A stretch of 59,669 bases of DNA, from contig JANWYJ010000020.1 of the NCBI GenBank assembly GCA_025055115.1, positions 1 through 59,669 of the forward strand. The letters run 5' to 3'. The notes under the pieces are model-generated. The model did not search any database, was not told where the DNA came from, and was given only the letters and a program-made list of their open reading frames with translations. How positions within the stretch are numbered: position 1 is the first letter of the stretch; each line of letters opens with the position of its first letter. Made by a program: the position numbers and the translations under genes. The DNA comes from Gemmata sp. (lineage in GTDB: Bacteria; Planctomycetota; Planctomycetia; Gemmatales; Gemmataceae). Shown piece by piece: positions 17,318 through 26,285 of this stretch.

Positions 17318-19249
17318 TTACCGGCCCCAATCCTCGGCCGGGGCACCGCCGATGGGTCGGGATTGCGGCCGCGCTTTGTCCAAGTGAACCTGTTGATACC
17401 CCCCGCTGGCTAGGAAGTAAAGAATCAACAGCAAGAAGCCGACCGCCAAGATCGCCGGAACGGTCGCCGTGTACAAGAGAGCTTGTTTGGCCCCATAAAG
17501 GCGTGCTGCGTTGAGCGGTTGTTGATCGTTCCGATAGTTCGGCTCTCCTTCTTCATCCCACCACTTTTTGAGCTTCAGGAGATTCTCTTTGAGTTTAGCC
17601 TCCACCGGCTTGCCCTCTTTTTCCAAACGGGCAATCGTTTCGAGATCGAGTTCCAACGTCGTTTTCTGCTGAGCTAGACGATACCCATGCTCGTCAACAA
17701 TGCCGCTCCAATCGTCGAAGACTTTCAGTTTGGCATTGTCCAAACCGGCCACTTTCGGAGCGTACTCGGGCGCGTACTGCGACACGACCGGGAAGCCACG
17801 CAGGCTGGGTTGGCCGTCGTCGTCGCGGGCCATGTAGCGATTGTAGGTGTTGGGTGCCGTTTGTTGCAGCTTCGCCACAGCGAAGTAGTCTTGCTTGTAG
17901 CCGATCCCAGGACCGCCGAACAAGCCGGCGGCCATCATGCCGATGCCACCGCTGAGGCCCAACGCCAAGGCCCCCCCTTTGGGGAAGCGTTCCGAAATCA
18001 CCCCCAGCAATGTCGGCCAATAAAACGTCTTCCCGAGAGCATACACGGTGACACCGACCATCCACGGCCACATGGCATTGGTGAAGTCTTGGCCAAGCAT
18101 CCACAAGCCAATGGTGCCCAGAACAGCGGTCGCAAAGAGTAAGCCAACCGGGTTGATCTTGTGGACGATCGGGCCAGCGAAAAACCGCAGCGTGAACATT
18201 AAGGCATTAGTCCACAAGAAAGCATACAGGGCCAGGGTTTCGTTCCCCAAGACGCGGTCGGTGATGTTGCCGATCCAGCTATCGGTGCCCAGTTCGACAT
18301 AACCCACCAAGGCGTGCATGAGGTACAAAAACGCGATAATGAAGCTGCCCAACGCGAAGCGGGTGATGAGGCCGTAGCCGAACCAGATGGCCCCCGCAAT
18401 GGCCCAACCGATCCAATCGAGTCTCGGCATGTCGGCTTTGGCCAGCAGCGGTGGCAATTCGTTGTTGAGAAGAACACCCACAAGGCCCACAGCCACCGCC
18501 ACACCGACCATGCCGACGGTGCGCATCATTTCCGGCAGCGTTACACCGGCGGTTTTGGCTTCCGAGTGCGGGAATGGCCGATTGAACATCATCAGGCCGT
18601 ACAGCACCACCGGAATGAGAAAGACCCCCAATTTGATTTCCCACCGCGTTTCCGGGGCCAGTTCCTTGAAGCCCAGAACGATCAACGCCCCAAGAATCAG
18701 GCCCAACGGCCAGCCCGCATGGAGGATGTTGAGCCAATGGGTTTTGTTTCGCGGGAACAAGGTAGCGGTCAGGGGATTGATAACTGCTTCACAGGTGCCA
18801 TTGCCCAGAGCAAATAACCACATCCCGATGTAGAGGCACCAGTAAGCTCCTTCCTTGCCCATCGAGTTATAAAGCGGGGTGGCCGCAAACGTCACCCCGG
18901 CACTGGCGGCGTGCAATAAGAACGCCACCAGCATCAGCTTCCCATAGCCGAACTGATCGGCACAGAAACTGAAAAAAATGATGGCGATACCAAAGCCGAT
19001 CAGCCCGCCTCCGGTGATCGTGCCCAATTCGCTCTGGGTAAAGCCGAACTGATTGCCCCAATCCTTCAGAATGAACGCGCGGACCGAAAATCCAATGCCC
19101 GCGGCAATCAGGGTGAAAAAACTGGCCCAAAAGAGGATTTTGTCGTTGAGTGAAGGTGAACTGGACTGAGAACTCACGGAGGAACTCCCGGCAAAGGTGG
19201 ACAGGGGATCCAACACTGGCTGCGGGGGGGAGTTTAGCAATCCCCGCAC
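17318..19249 (-). CDS. MFS transporter with large soluble insertion
   Basis: A 643-residue major facilitator protein, much longer than the usual 400-450. The first half has about six helices beginning ILFWASFFTLIAAGIGFSV, with the family loop FFSFCADQFGYGKLMLVAF. The second half includes VLGTIGLWMLGQDFTN and LLGVISERFPKGGALALG, the intracellular loop signature. After the penultimate helices near FGGPGIGYKQDYFAV there is a soluble charged segment of roughly 130 residues (KTTLELDLETIARLEKEGKP) before a final helix AILAVGFLLLILYFLA. Substrate not recognisable; sugar or organic-acid transport is typical. Its N-terminus is serine-rich. Confidence 0.85.
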   Translation of the reverse strand: MRGLLNSPPQPVLDPLSTFAGSSSVSSQSSSPSLNDKILFWASFFTLIAAGIGFSVRAFILKDWGNQFGFTQSELGTITGGGLIGFGIAIIFFSFCADQFGYGKLMLVAFLLHAASAGVTFAATPLYNSMGKEGAYWCLYIGMWLFALGNGTCEAVINPLTATLFPRNKTHWLNILHAGWPLGLILGALIVLGFKELAPETRWEIKLGVFLIPVVLYGLMMFNRPFPHSEAKTAGVTLPEMMRTVGMVGVAVAVGLVGVLLNNELPPLLAKADMPRLDWIGWAIAGAIWFGYGLITRFALGSFIIAFLYLMHALVGYVELGTDSWIGNITDRVLGNETLALYAFLWTNALMFTLRFFAGPIVHKINPVGLLFATAVLGTIGLWMLGQDFTNAMWPWMVGVTVYALGKTFYWPTLLGVISERFPKGGALALGLSGGIGMMAAGLFGGPGIGYKQDYFAVAKLQQTAPNTYNRYMARDDDGQPSLRGFPVVSQYAPEYAPKVAGLDNAKLKVFDDWSGIVDEHGYRLAQQKTTLELDLETIARLEKEGKPVEAKLKENLLKLKKWWDEEGEPNYRNDQQPLNAARLYGAKQALLYTATVPAILAVGFLLLILYFLASGGYQQVHLDKARPQSRPIGGAPAEDWGR

Positions 19250-19455
19250 GCTGATTCCAGCGAAAAGCCGCCAAGCATCGCCGCCACGCCCAGGCTGTCG
19301 GCCGTCGACAAGCGACCGCGGCGGGCTGATCCGAGCACCACAACGCCCGTTCTCATACCTTCGGGCGTGACAATCCCGCCACGATGGGGTTTAATGATAC
19401 CACAAGTTTGGATTCGCCCGTAACCTTGTCCCCCTTCCTGGCCGGAGAGCGACTC

Positions 19456-20499
19456 ATGCTTCCCACCACCAACATCCCTTCGTGTCCCGAATGTGAATCA
19501 GGCACGCCCCTCGACCGTCGCGATTTTATCCGCGTCGTTGGTACCACAGCCACCGTTGCCGCGGTGGGCCTGACACCCCTCCAAAAAGCTCGTGCCGCCC
19601 GGGCCGAAAAACAAGCCCAAGCCGAGGCTTTGGTCTTTGAACTGTATCAAACCCTCAGTCCCGAACAAAAGAAGAAATTGACCCGCCCGTGGGACCACAA
19701 ACCCTCCGCCACCGACAAAGTCACCAGCCGCCTGGCCACCGGCAACGCCGCGGTCGATAAGCTGATGATTGGGCTGGAATACAACAAAAAGCAAATCGAA
19801 TTGCTCGATAAGATTTTCCGCGCCATCGCCAATGGCGATGAAGGCTACAAGCGCCTCAGCCGCAACGGCAAGTTCGATAATAGTGGCGATTTTGAAAGCA
19901 TCAGCGCCATCCTCTACGGCGAAGCGGTCGAGGGCAAGAAATTCTCCCTGGTGTTCACCGGTCACCACCTCACGGTCCGCTGCGACGGCAATTCCGAAGA
20001 GGCTACCGCCTTCGGCGGCCCGCTCTATTATGGCCACAGCCCCAGCGGGTTTGCGACGACCAACGTCTTCTACCATCAAACCAAAGCCGCCATGGAGCTA
20101 TTTCACGCCCTCGATAAATCGGCCAAAGAAGTCGCGCTCATCACCGATGAGAAAAAGAAATGGCGCGATGAACACGGCGGTATGAAGCTGCCCAAGAAAG
20201 GCGAACGTGTTCCCGGCTTGTACTTCCAAGATATGTCGCCCACCCAAAAGGAACTGACCGAAAAGCTCATGAAAGAGCTGATTGCACCCTACCGGAAAGA
20301 AGACGGCGACGAGGTGATGGAACTGATCAAAGCCACCGGAGGCATGGAGAAAATCGCCATGGCCTTCTACACCGAAGGCCGTGTCAGCGACAAAGAACCC
20401 TGGACCTACTGGCGGCTGGAAGGCCCCGGCTTTGTGTGGAGCTTCCGCGCCCTGCCGCACATTCACACCTTCGTCTATGTGAATAGCAAACTGGCCTAA
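19456..20499 (+). CDS. DUF3500 family protein with Tat signal
   Basis: The start at 19456, preceded by GGAGAG, gives 347 residues; an upstream extension to 19384 is unlikely. A twin-arginine-type signal is visible near the N-terminus (PLDRRDFIRVVGTTATVAAV), implying folded export. The rest is DUF3500: EALVFELYQTLSPEQKKKL near the start, then GEAVEGKKFSLVFTGHHLTV and GGPLYYGHSPSGFATTNVFY in the middle, and EGPGFVWSFRALPHIHTFVY at the end with several conserved-looking histidines. The function of the family is not established. It diverges from the MFS transporter and converges on the BBP7 gene. Confidence 0.87.
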   Translation: MLPTTNIPSCPECESGTPLDRRDFIRVVGTTATVAAVGLTPLQKARAARAEKQAQAEALVFELYQTLSPEQKKKLTRPWDHKPSATDKVTSRLATGNAAVDKLMIGLEYNKKQIELLDKIFRAIANGDEGYKRLSRNGKFDNSGDFESISAILYGEAVEGKKFSLVFTGHHLTVRCDGNSEEATAFGGPLYYGHSPSGFATTNVFYHQTKAAMELFHALDKSAKEVALITDEKKKWRDEHGGMKLPKKGERVPGLYFQDMSPTQKELTEKLMKELIAPYRKEDGDEVMELIKATGGMEKIAMAFYTEGRVSDKEPWTYWRLEGPGFVWSFRALPHIHTFVYVNSKLA

Positions 20500-20557
20500 G
20501 TGATTCACACGCCAACTGTTAGGCAAAAATGTGATTCACACGCCAACTGTTAGGCAA
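20500..20557. repeat. 27-bp direct repeat abutting the DUF3500 stop codon
   Basis: GTGATTCACACGCCAACTGT plus seven more bases occurs at 20500-20526 and 20531-20557, beginning directly after the DUF3500 stop. The two copies are identical. They lie in the convergent gap before the BBP7 gene. Confidence 0.93.
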
Positions 20558-20606
20558 CAATCCCCGCCCCGTGACGCCCGAACCGGCCGCCACCAGGCGG
20601 GGACCC

Positions 20607-20717
20607 CCGCTCCACCTAGAAATTCAACCCAGCTTGGATGAACGACTTCCATTCGCGACAAATCACCCAAACCTCTGAACCCGCTCCACCTAGAAATTCA
20701 ACCCGGCTTGGATGAAC
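20607..20717. repeat. 37-bp direct repeat duplicating the 3' end of the BBP7 gene
   Basis: A 37-bp segment at 20681-20717 covers the last codons and stop of the minus-strand BBP7 gene (ending ..IQAGLNF, stop). It recurs with one mismatch at 20607-20643, downstream of the gene. The outer copy therefore encodes a disconnected second copy of the C-terminal strand and stop codon. Confidence 0.93.
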
Positions 20718-21823
20718 AGCCCTTCGAGTGTCAGGTTGGACGGACGCGTCTGCACTTTCCCCGGCGCGACATCGTCCACCACGCGCGGACGCTCGAACAT
20801 CCCTTGCCAATGGGTCACTTCAAACCCGGCCCGCAGCGACAGCGTCCGGTATTGCCAGCCGCCGCCGATGGCCAAACTGCCCATCGGCACCACTTTCTGC
20901 ACATCGTAACGTGTGTTGACGTAAGTCGTTGCGCCATTGTCATTGGTTTCAATGACGGCATTGGAATTCCGCCCACTGATCAACCCAGCAATCGCTCGGG
21001 AGTACAGGTGAAAGCCGTGCCAGGCCACCATCACCCCTTCGACACCGATAAGCGGGCCAAAACCTTGGAACCGCGAACGGGTATTGACGCGGGCCAATCG
21101 GGCATCGGCCCCATCGTAGAAGGCATTGAGAATCTGTTTGGTATCGTTGAACCGAAAGCCGCCCAGAAACCGTAGTCCGAAGTGGTCGTCGAATTGCACA
21201 CGCCGGGCCGCGAGCATGTCGAAATTGTTGTAATCCAAGTCGGCGTCTGCCGTGGCGCTCAAGGCGCGGTCGATCAGCCCCGGCCGGGTGAGCGTGGGGT
21301 ATAGGATGCCCCCGCCGGCCAACACGGTGCTGTTATCGCCGCTGGTGAAGTAGGTATAGGCAAACGCCGCATCCCAGTTTCCATCACCGAAGTGATAGCC
21401 GGTCTCGATGCGGAAACCTGTACCCACGCCATATTTGAGCGATTCGATGGGGCCACGGATCGCCAAACCCGTGTCCAAATTCCGAACAACGTAATCAAAA
21501 TCGGAATTCCGAGGCCGCATCAACAGGAACTCCCCTTGGACGTACCACCCCGTGTGGTGCGGGAGGAAGGGCGTCAGATACGGAGGAATCCCATCAGGAC
21601 CGGTGGGGCTGTCATGGCCCGAATGACGGGCGAAGCCGTGCTTGCCAGGACCGTTGATCGGAATGAGATCATCCAGCCCTGGTAGTTCGCGGAGCGGCGG
21701 GTGGTCGTTGGACATGCCCCCGCCGGCTGGATAAGCCGGTGGCTGGGCGCATGCCGCCGTCGCCCCAGCCACTACGACGATGACGACTCCTAACAGGTCA
21801 AACTCCCACCGCTTCTGCGCCAT
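20690..21823 (-). CDS. BBP7 family outer-membrane beta-barrel protein
   Basis: A 377-residue exported protein: a signal peptide (LLGVVIVVVAGATAACA) is followed by a proline- and glycine-rich linker and then an outer-membrane barrel. GWYVQGEFLLMRPRNSDFDY is the opening strand typical of BBP7, a family largely confined to Planctomycetes. Alternating-residue strands continue through WDAAFAYTYFTSGDN, FGLRFLGGFRFNDTKQ and LSLRAGFEVTHWQGMF. The protein ends in the terminal phenylalanine (FIQAGLNF) expected for BAM-dependent insertion. Ligand or porin function is unknown. Confidence 0.88.
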   Translation of the reverse strand: MAQKRWEFDLLGVVIVVVAGATAACAQPPAYPAGGGMSNDHPPLRELPGLDDLIPINGPGKHGFARHSGHDSPTGPDGIPPYLTPFLPHHTGWYVQGEFLLMRPRNSDFDYVVRNLDTGLAIRGPIESLKYGVGTGFRIETGYHFGDGNWDAAFAYTYFTSGDNSTVLAGGGILYPTLTRPGLIDRALSATADADLDYNNFDMLAARRVQFDDHFGLRFLGGFRFNDTKQILNAFYDGADARLARVNTRSRFQGFGPLIGVEGVMVAWHGFHLYSRAIAGLISGRNSNAVIETNDNGATTYVNTRYDVQKVVPMGSLAIGGGWQYRTLSLRAGFEVTHWQGMFERPRVVDDVAPGKVQTRPSNLTLEGLFIQAGLNF

Positions 21824-21993
21824 AGCCGATCCCCCCCAGCCTTGCCAATCCCCCCCAGCCTTGAGCGATCCAGACTCGGGGGCCAGCCATAGCGATTGTT
21901 GTCGAACCGTGCAACGGTATTTGGGAAGGAATCGTGCCGCCGCGGCGCCTGAAGCCGTGTTCGAGCGAACCGGACCTGATCGCTTAGCGGATG

Positions 21994-22019
21994 ATCAGTT
22001 CATCGATGAGTGAACTGAT
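21994..22019. other. Perfect inverted repeat, 9-bp arms
   Basis: ATCAGTTCA (21994-22002) and TGAACTGAT (22011-22019) flank an 8-base loop in the 420-bp gap between the BBP7 and PhyH genes. No T-run follows on either strand, so a classical intrinsic terminator is not supported. It could be an operator or an RNA hairpin downstream of the minus-strand PhyH gene. Confidence 0.55.
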
Positions 22020-22028
22020 GTTTATTGC

Positions 22029-22264
22029 GGCTCCTGCACTAACGGTTATTCTGGCTCCTGCACCAACGGGCCGGCATCGGCGTATGTCTTTCGCTTGCGA
22101 TCAGCAGCGAAAATACCAGCATCCGACGGTGCCTGTACCAACATGCCGGCATCGGCGTATGTCTTTCGCAGTACGCAACGAACTTGCGCCAGCGGTTATT
22201 CTGGCTCCTGGACCAGCGGTTATTCTGACTCCTGCACCAACGGTTATTCTGACTCCTGCAACAA
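22029..22264. repeat. Two interleaved repeat families at the 3' end of the PhyH gene
   Basis: A 24-bp unit starting CGGTTATTCTG occurs at 22043-22066, 22193-22216, 22217-22240 and 22241-22264, with a partial copy at 22029-22042. The last copy is the 3' end of the minus-strand PhyH gene and contains its stop codon, so each unit repeats a C-terminal QESE-stop-like segment. A second 24-bp unit, CCGGCATCGGCGTATGTCTT plus four bases, occurs identically at 22071-22094 and 22146-22169. The remainder of 21824-22243 holds no recognisable gene. Confidence 0.9.
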
Positions 22265-23095
22265 CGATCGGGCGCTGGTGTCGCGGTGATCCTCCAGCCA
22301 GGCGACCGGACCGCTTTCCGCAAAGCGTTTGATGCCGACTTGCTTGATCGCCGAATCAGGAACAACCGCAAGCGGCGTGTAGCGGGGATGATGGCTTTCC
22401 TTGTAGGGGTCATTCGCTTTGGCGTTGTAGCAGCAAATCATAGCCCAGCGCGGTTGGTCGCTGGTGTTCTGATCGCTGCGGTGCAGCAAATTGGAGTGGA
22501 AAAAGAGGGCATCGCCTGGGTTCATGAGCACATAGACTAGCGGGAATTGCTCCGGCCGTTTGAGAAGCTCTTGGACCCGTTCACGATCGGCTCCGGCTTG
22601 ATCGCCGGTCAGAACATGATTGATCCGCCCGCAATGGTGGGAATTCTCGATCACTTGCAAACAGCCATTCTCCTTTGTGCACGGATCGACAGCGATGAAC
22701 ACGCTGGTCAGATTGGGGGTGAGAACGCCATTTTGATACCAATAGCCATAATCTTGATGCCACGCCCACGCGCCGCCGACTTTGGCATCTTTCAGAATCA
22801 TCTTTGAATGATAGTGGTAGACTTCCCCTCCCAGCAGTTTTTCGGCACTGCGAACCATCCGCTCACAGCGGGCGAACATGCCATAGATGCCCTCGCCGGG
22901 ATGATTCCACAGCGATAACCGGACAACGCCGCCTTCGCCATCGGCCCGGCCAAACGAGCGGCGATCCAGCTCATTGTCTTCCTTGGCGGCCCGGCGGAGT
23001 AAGTCCATTTCTTCGGAGTCGAAGAACGCTCGGGCTAGGTAGTAGCCCCGGTTGTGGTATTCGCGAACGGCGTCATCCGAGAGAGGTGATGGCAT
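22244..23095 (-). CDS. Phytanoyl-CoA dioxygenase (PhyH) family protein
   Basis: A 283-residue Fe(II)/2-oxoglutarate-dependent oxygenase. The metal triad is visible as HQD in WAWHQDYGYWY (about residues 112-118) and a distal histidine in DALFFHSNLLHRSDQN (about 200-210). Downstream NTSDQPRWAMICCYNA is the usual end of the core fold, with an arginine placed to bind 2-oxoglutarate. The layout resembles ectoine hydroxylase and related small-molecule hydroxylases; the substrate cannot be told. It diverges from the CxxCH cytochrome gene across a 92-bp gap. Its last codons fall in a tandem repeat, so the C-terminal tail may vary. Confidence 0.9.
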   Translation of the reverse strand: MPSPLSDDAVREYHNRGYYLARAFFDSEEMDLLRRAAKEDNELDRRSFGRADGEGGVVRLSLWNHPGEGIYGMFARCERMVRSAEKLLGGEVYHYHSKMILKDAKVGGAWAWHQDYGYWYQNGVLTPNLTSVFIAVDPCTKENGCLQVIENSHHCGRINHVLTGDQAGADRERVQELLKRPEQFPLVYVLMNPGDALFFHSNLLHRSDQNTSDQPRWAMICCYNAKANDPYKESHHPRYTPLAVVPDSAIKQVGIKRFAESGPVAWLEDHRDTSARSLLQESE

Positions 23096-23187
23096 GGCTC
23101 AAGCTCCCGAAAACAGGATCGCATTGCAGCTGGTTTCCGATTACCATATCCCAAACGTTGCATTTTCCCAACCCATCCGTAGCTGTT

Positions 23188-26178
23188 ATGAGACGAACTG
23201 TGCTGGTCGCGGTGTTGTGTGCGAGTCTTGGCCCCGTGGCAGCTGTGGCCGCCGACCGGCCGATCCCCCCCGACCAAGCCGCGGCCAAAATGACAGTTCC
23301 GGCTGGTTTCAAGGTCACCCTTTTCGCCGGCGAGCCGGACATTGTGCAGCCAATCGCCTTCACCTTCGACGATCGTGGTCGGATGTGGGTGGTGGAATGT
23401 CTCAGTTATCCGAAGTGGAGCCGCGACGGCCGAGGCCACGACCGCGTCGTGATTCTGGAAGATACCAACGGCGACGGGGTTCACGACAAGAAGACGGTTT
23501 TCCTCGATAACGGCGCGAATCTGTCGGGAATTGAAATCGGTTTCGGCGGTGTTTGGCTGTGTTCCCTGCCGCACCTGCTGTTTGTCCCGCTGCGCGATGG
23601 CGATCAACCAGGACCGCCCCAAGTGATCCTCGACGGTTGGAACCTCGTGGAAACCAAGCATAACGTCTTCAACTCCCTCACCTGGGGGCCGGACGGTTGG
23701 CTGTATGGTTGTAACGGCATCCAGTCCAAATCGTGGATTGGTCCGCCCGGGACGCCCCGCGAGAAACGAACCTACATGGATTGCGGCGTGTGGCGCTACC
23801 ATCCGACGCGGCGGGTCTTTGAAGTGGTCGCCCACGGCACGACCAACCCCTTCGGCCTCGATTTCGACGACCACGGCGAGTTATTCATCACCAACTGTGT
23901 GATCGACCATCTTTTCCATTTCGTCCCGGGGGGGCACTACGAACGCATGTACGGTCAGGATGCCAACCCCTACGCCTATCAACTGATGAAAAGCTGTGTC
24001 GATTACAAACATTGGGCCGGCGGCGATTGGACCAGCTCGCGCAGCACGGGCGTTGGTGGTAAACCGGAACACTCCGATTATGGCGGTGGCCACGCCCACA
24101 GTGGCTGTGCCATCTACTTGAGCGATCAATTCCCCCCTGAGTACCGCAATACGCTTTTCACCTGCAATATCCACGGCAATCGCATCAATAACGACGGTTT
24201 ACAACGCACTGCGCAGGGGATGAAAGGTATCCGCCGGCCCGATTTTCTGTTCGCCAACGATTCCTGGTTCCGCGGTGTGTGTGTGAAGGTCGGTCCGGAG
24301 GGCGCGTTGTACGTCAGCGATTGGTGCGATACCGGCGAGTGTCACAATTACGACAAAGCCGATACCAGCAATGGCCGCATCTACCGTATTGTTTACCAAA
24401 CGGCTAAGCCTTTCACCGGGAATGTGGCCACCAGGACCAACGCCGAACTGGTGGAGCTGCATCGTTCGCCCAACGAATGGCTGGTGCGGAAAGCCCGGCG
24501 GGTGCTTCAGGAGCGGGCCGCCGCAGGCCAACTGGCCCCCGAAACACTCCAGGCCCTGCGGAAAATCCAAGACAGCGCCGCCGCGGTCGGGCAACGCCTG
24601 CGGGCCAGCTGGACACTGCTGGCCACCGGGCAATTCACCCTCGCGGATGCCCGCAGCCTTGTGGCCGCCGACGATATTTCTCTGCGGGCCTGGGGCGTGC
24701 GCGGAATGCTCAGTTGTAATGAGAAACCCGAGATCGTGGAGCGGATGCTGGCCGACGTGCTGAAAACGGAGAATTCGGAGTTTGTCCTCATGCACGTCGC
24801 CTCGGCGTTGTCGCGCTGCCCCGCCCACCAGGCCCTGATTCGGCAACTGGCCCAGCGTCTCGACGGGACCGAACCGCCTCACCTGACATCCCTGACGTGG
24901 TACCGGATCGCCGCGTGGCTGGCGAGCGAGCCGCATCAGGCCCTGGGAATTCTCACCGAGCTTCGTAGCCCCCGCTTGCGGCAAAACATCGTCCGTTTCC
25001 TCCTGAGCGGCCCTCCCGATCAGACCCAGCAAGAGCTGGCCCGACTGCTCCGTTGGCTCCCGAAAGCCGCACCGGCCGAAGCGTATCGGGTACTTCAAGC
25101 GATGCGCGAAAGCCTCGTAGGTCGCCAGAACCTCCGGGTGCTGCCCGAGTGGGCGGAAGTCCAGAAGCATTTTCGCGGCACGAATCGCGCCCTGGAGCGG
25201 GAAATCGAGGCGTTGTCGGTGATTTTCGGCGATACCGCGGTCATGGCGGAACTGCACAAACGGATCACCGATACGAACTTGCCCGTGGAAGAACGGCAAT
25301 TCGCCATCGAACTATTAACCCCCAAGAAACTGCCCGATTTGGCCAAAACCCTCCACGGCCTTCTCGACGATCCGGCTCTGCGCCGCACGGCGTTGCGGGC
25401 CTTGGCCGCCGTGCCCGACGCCGGCACCCCAGCTGCGATTCTGAAGGCCTACCCGCACTTCCGGGCCGAGGAAAAACGCACGGCTGTTGAAACTCTGGCC
25501 AGTCGTCCCAGCTTTGCCCTTGAACTTCTCAACGCCATCGAGCGCGGAACTGTTCCGCGAACGGACCTCCCCGTGGCCACCGCACGGCAACTGTTGGCGT
25601 TCAACGATCAGCAACTCGCGGCCCGTCTGGACAAAGTGTGGGGGCAGATCAACCCCGTCGCTCCCGAGCGGCTTGCCCGCATCCAGAAATGGAAACAACT
25701 TCTCACCGACGAAGCGCTTCAGCGGGCCGATGTGGTCAATGGGCGACGGCTTTTCCGCCAACATTGTGCATCCTGTCACAAGATGTTTGGCGACGGCGAA
25801 GCGGTCGGACCAGAGCTGACCGGCTCGCAGCGGGCCAACCTCGACTATATCCTCGAAAACCTCATCGATCCCAGCGCGGTCGTTCCCCGCGATTTTCGCG
25901 TCATCCATTTCCTCACCACGGATGATCGCGTCGTCGCTGGTATTATCGTGCGTGAAACCCCCGATGCGGTCACGATTCGGACCACCACCGACCAGGTGAT
26001 CTTGTCCACCGCCGATATTGTTCGTCGGAAACCGACCAATCTTTCCCTGATGCCCGAGGGCCTTCTCGATAGTCTTCAACCCGATGAAGTGCGCGACCTG
26101 ATCGCGTATCTGCGTGTGCCAGACCAAGTGCCGGACAACAAGCCGGCCAACAAGGGACTACCTATGCCCAAAAACTGA
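23188..26178 (+). CDS. PVC-type heme-binding CxxCH protein (membrane-bound dehydrogenase-like)
   Basis: The start at 23188 gives 996 residues with a signal peptide (MRRTVLVAVLCASLGPVAAV). A longer frame upstream is out-of-place sequence antisense to PhyH. Residues about 30-390 form a Piru_Ver-type beta-propeller (PAGFKVTLFAGEPDIVQPIA, DRGRMWVVECLSYP, LTWGPDGWLYGCNGIQS). The middle is a HEAT-like helical region (about 400-830). The end is a c-type cytochrome domain with the heme motif CASCH at residues 860-864 and a plausible axial methionine in LSLMPEGLLDSLQPDEV. This architecture is characteristic of Planctomycetes and Verrucomicrobia, with a presumed periplasmic dehydrogenase or electron-transfer role. 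Confidence 0.95.
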   Translation: MRRTVLVAVLCASLGPVAAVAADRPIPPDQAAAKMTVPAGFKVTLFAGEPDIVQPIAFTFDDRGRMWVVECLSYPKWSRDGRGHDRVVILEDTNGDGVHDKKTVFLDNGANLSGIEIGFGGVWLCSLPHLLFVPLRDGDQPGPPQVILDGWNLVETKHNVFNSLTWGPDGWLYGCNGIQSKSWIGPPGTPREKRTYMDCGVWRYHPTRRVFEVVAHGTTNPFGLDFDDHGELFITNCVIDHLFHFVPGGHYERMYGQDANPYAYQLMKSCVDYKHWAGGDWTSSRSTGVGGKPEHSDYGGGHAHSGCAIYLSDQFPPEYRNTLFTCNIHGNRINNDGLQRTAQGMKGIRRPDFLFANDSWFRGVCVKVGPEGALYVSDWCDTGECHNYDKADTSNGRIYRIVYQTAKPFTGNVATRTNAELVELHRSPNEWLVRKARRVLQERAAAGQLAPETLQALRKIQDSAAAVGQRLRASWTLLATGQFTLADARSLVAADDISLRAWGVRGMLSCNEKPEIVERMLADVLKTENSEFVLMHVASALSRCPAHQALIRQLAQRLDGTEPPHLTSLTWYRIAAWLASEPHQALGILTELRSPRLRQNIVRFLLSGPPDQTQQELARLLRWLPKAAPAEAYRVLQAMRESLVGRQNLRVLPEWAEVQKHFRGTNRALEREIEALSVIFGDTAVMAELHKRITDTNLPVEERQFAIELLTPKKLPDLAKTLHGLLDDPALRRTALRALAAVPDAGTPAAILKAYPHFRAEEKRTAVETLASRPSFALELLNAIERGTVPRTDLPVATARQLLAFNDQQLAARLDKVWGQINPVAPERLARIQKWKQLLTDEALQRADVVNGRRLFRQHCASCHKMFGDGEAVGPELTGSQRANLDYILENLIDPSAVVPRDFRVIHFLTTDDRVVAGIIVRETPDAVTIRTTTDQVILSTADIVRRKPTNLSLMPEGLLDSLQPDEVRDLIAYLRVPDQVPDNKPANKGLPMPKN

Positions 26179-26285
26179 ACAGGCCCTTGGGAGTCGAAGC
26201 GGTGAACTCTCTTCGTTCACTCTCCCACGGCATCGGTTCTTCCCCCTCTTGGCGCAAGAAGGTTTTGGTGAACTGAGGAAACGTC

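Noticed and set aside
22029-22264. Possible CRISPR array near PhyH
   Set aside because: Copies are adjacent or irregular, with no unique regular spacers and no nearby array-type repeat.
22804-23187. Upstream extension of the CxxCH cytochrome gene
   Set aside because: It is antisense to the PhyH gene and lacks any signal peptide; the signal peptide begins at 23188.
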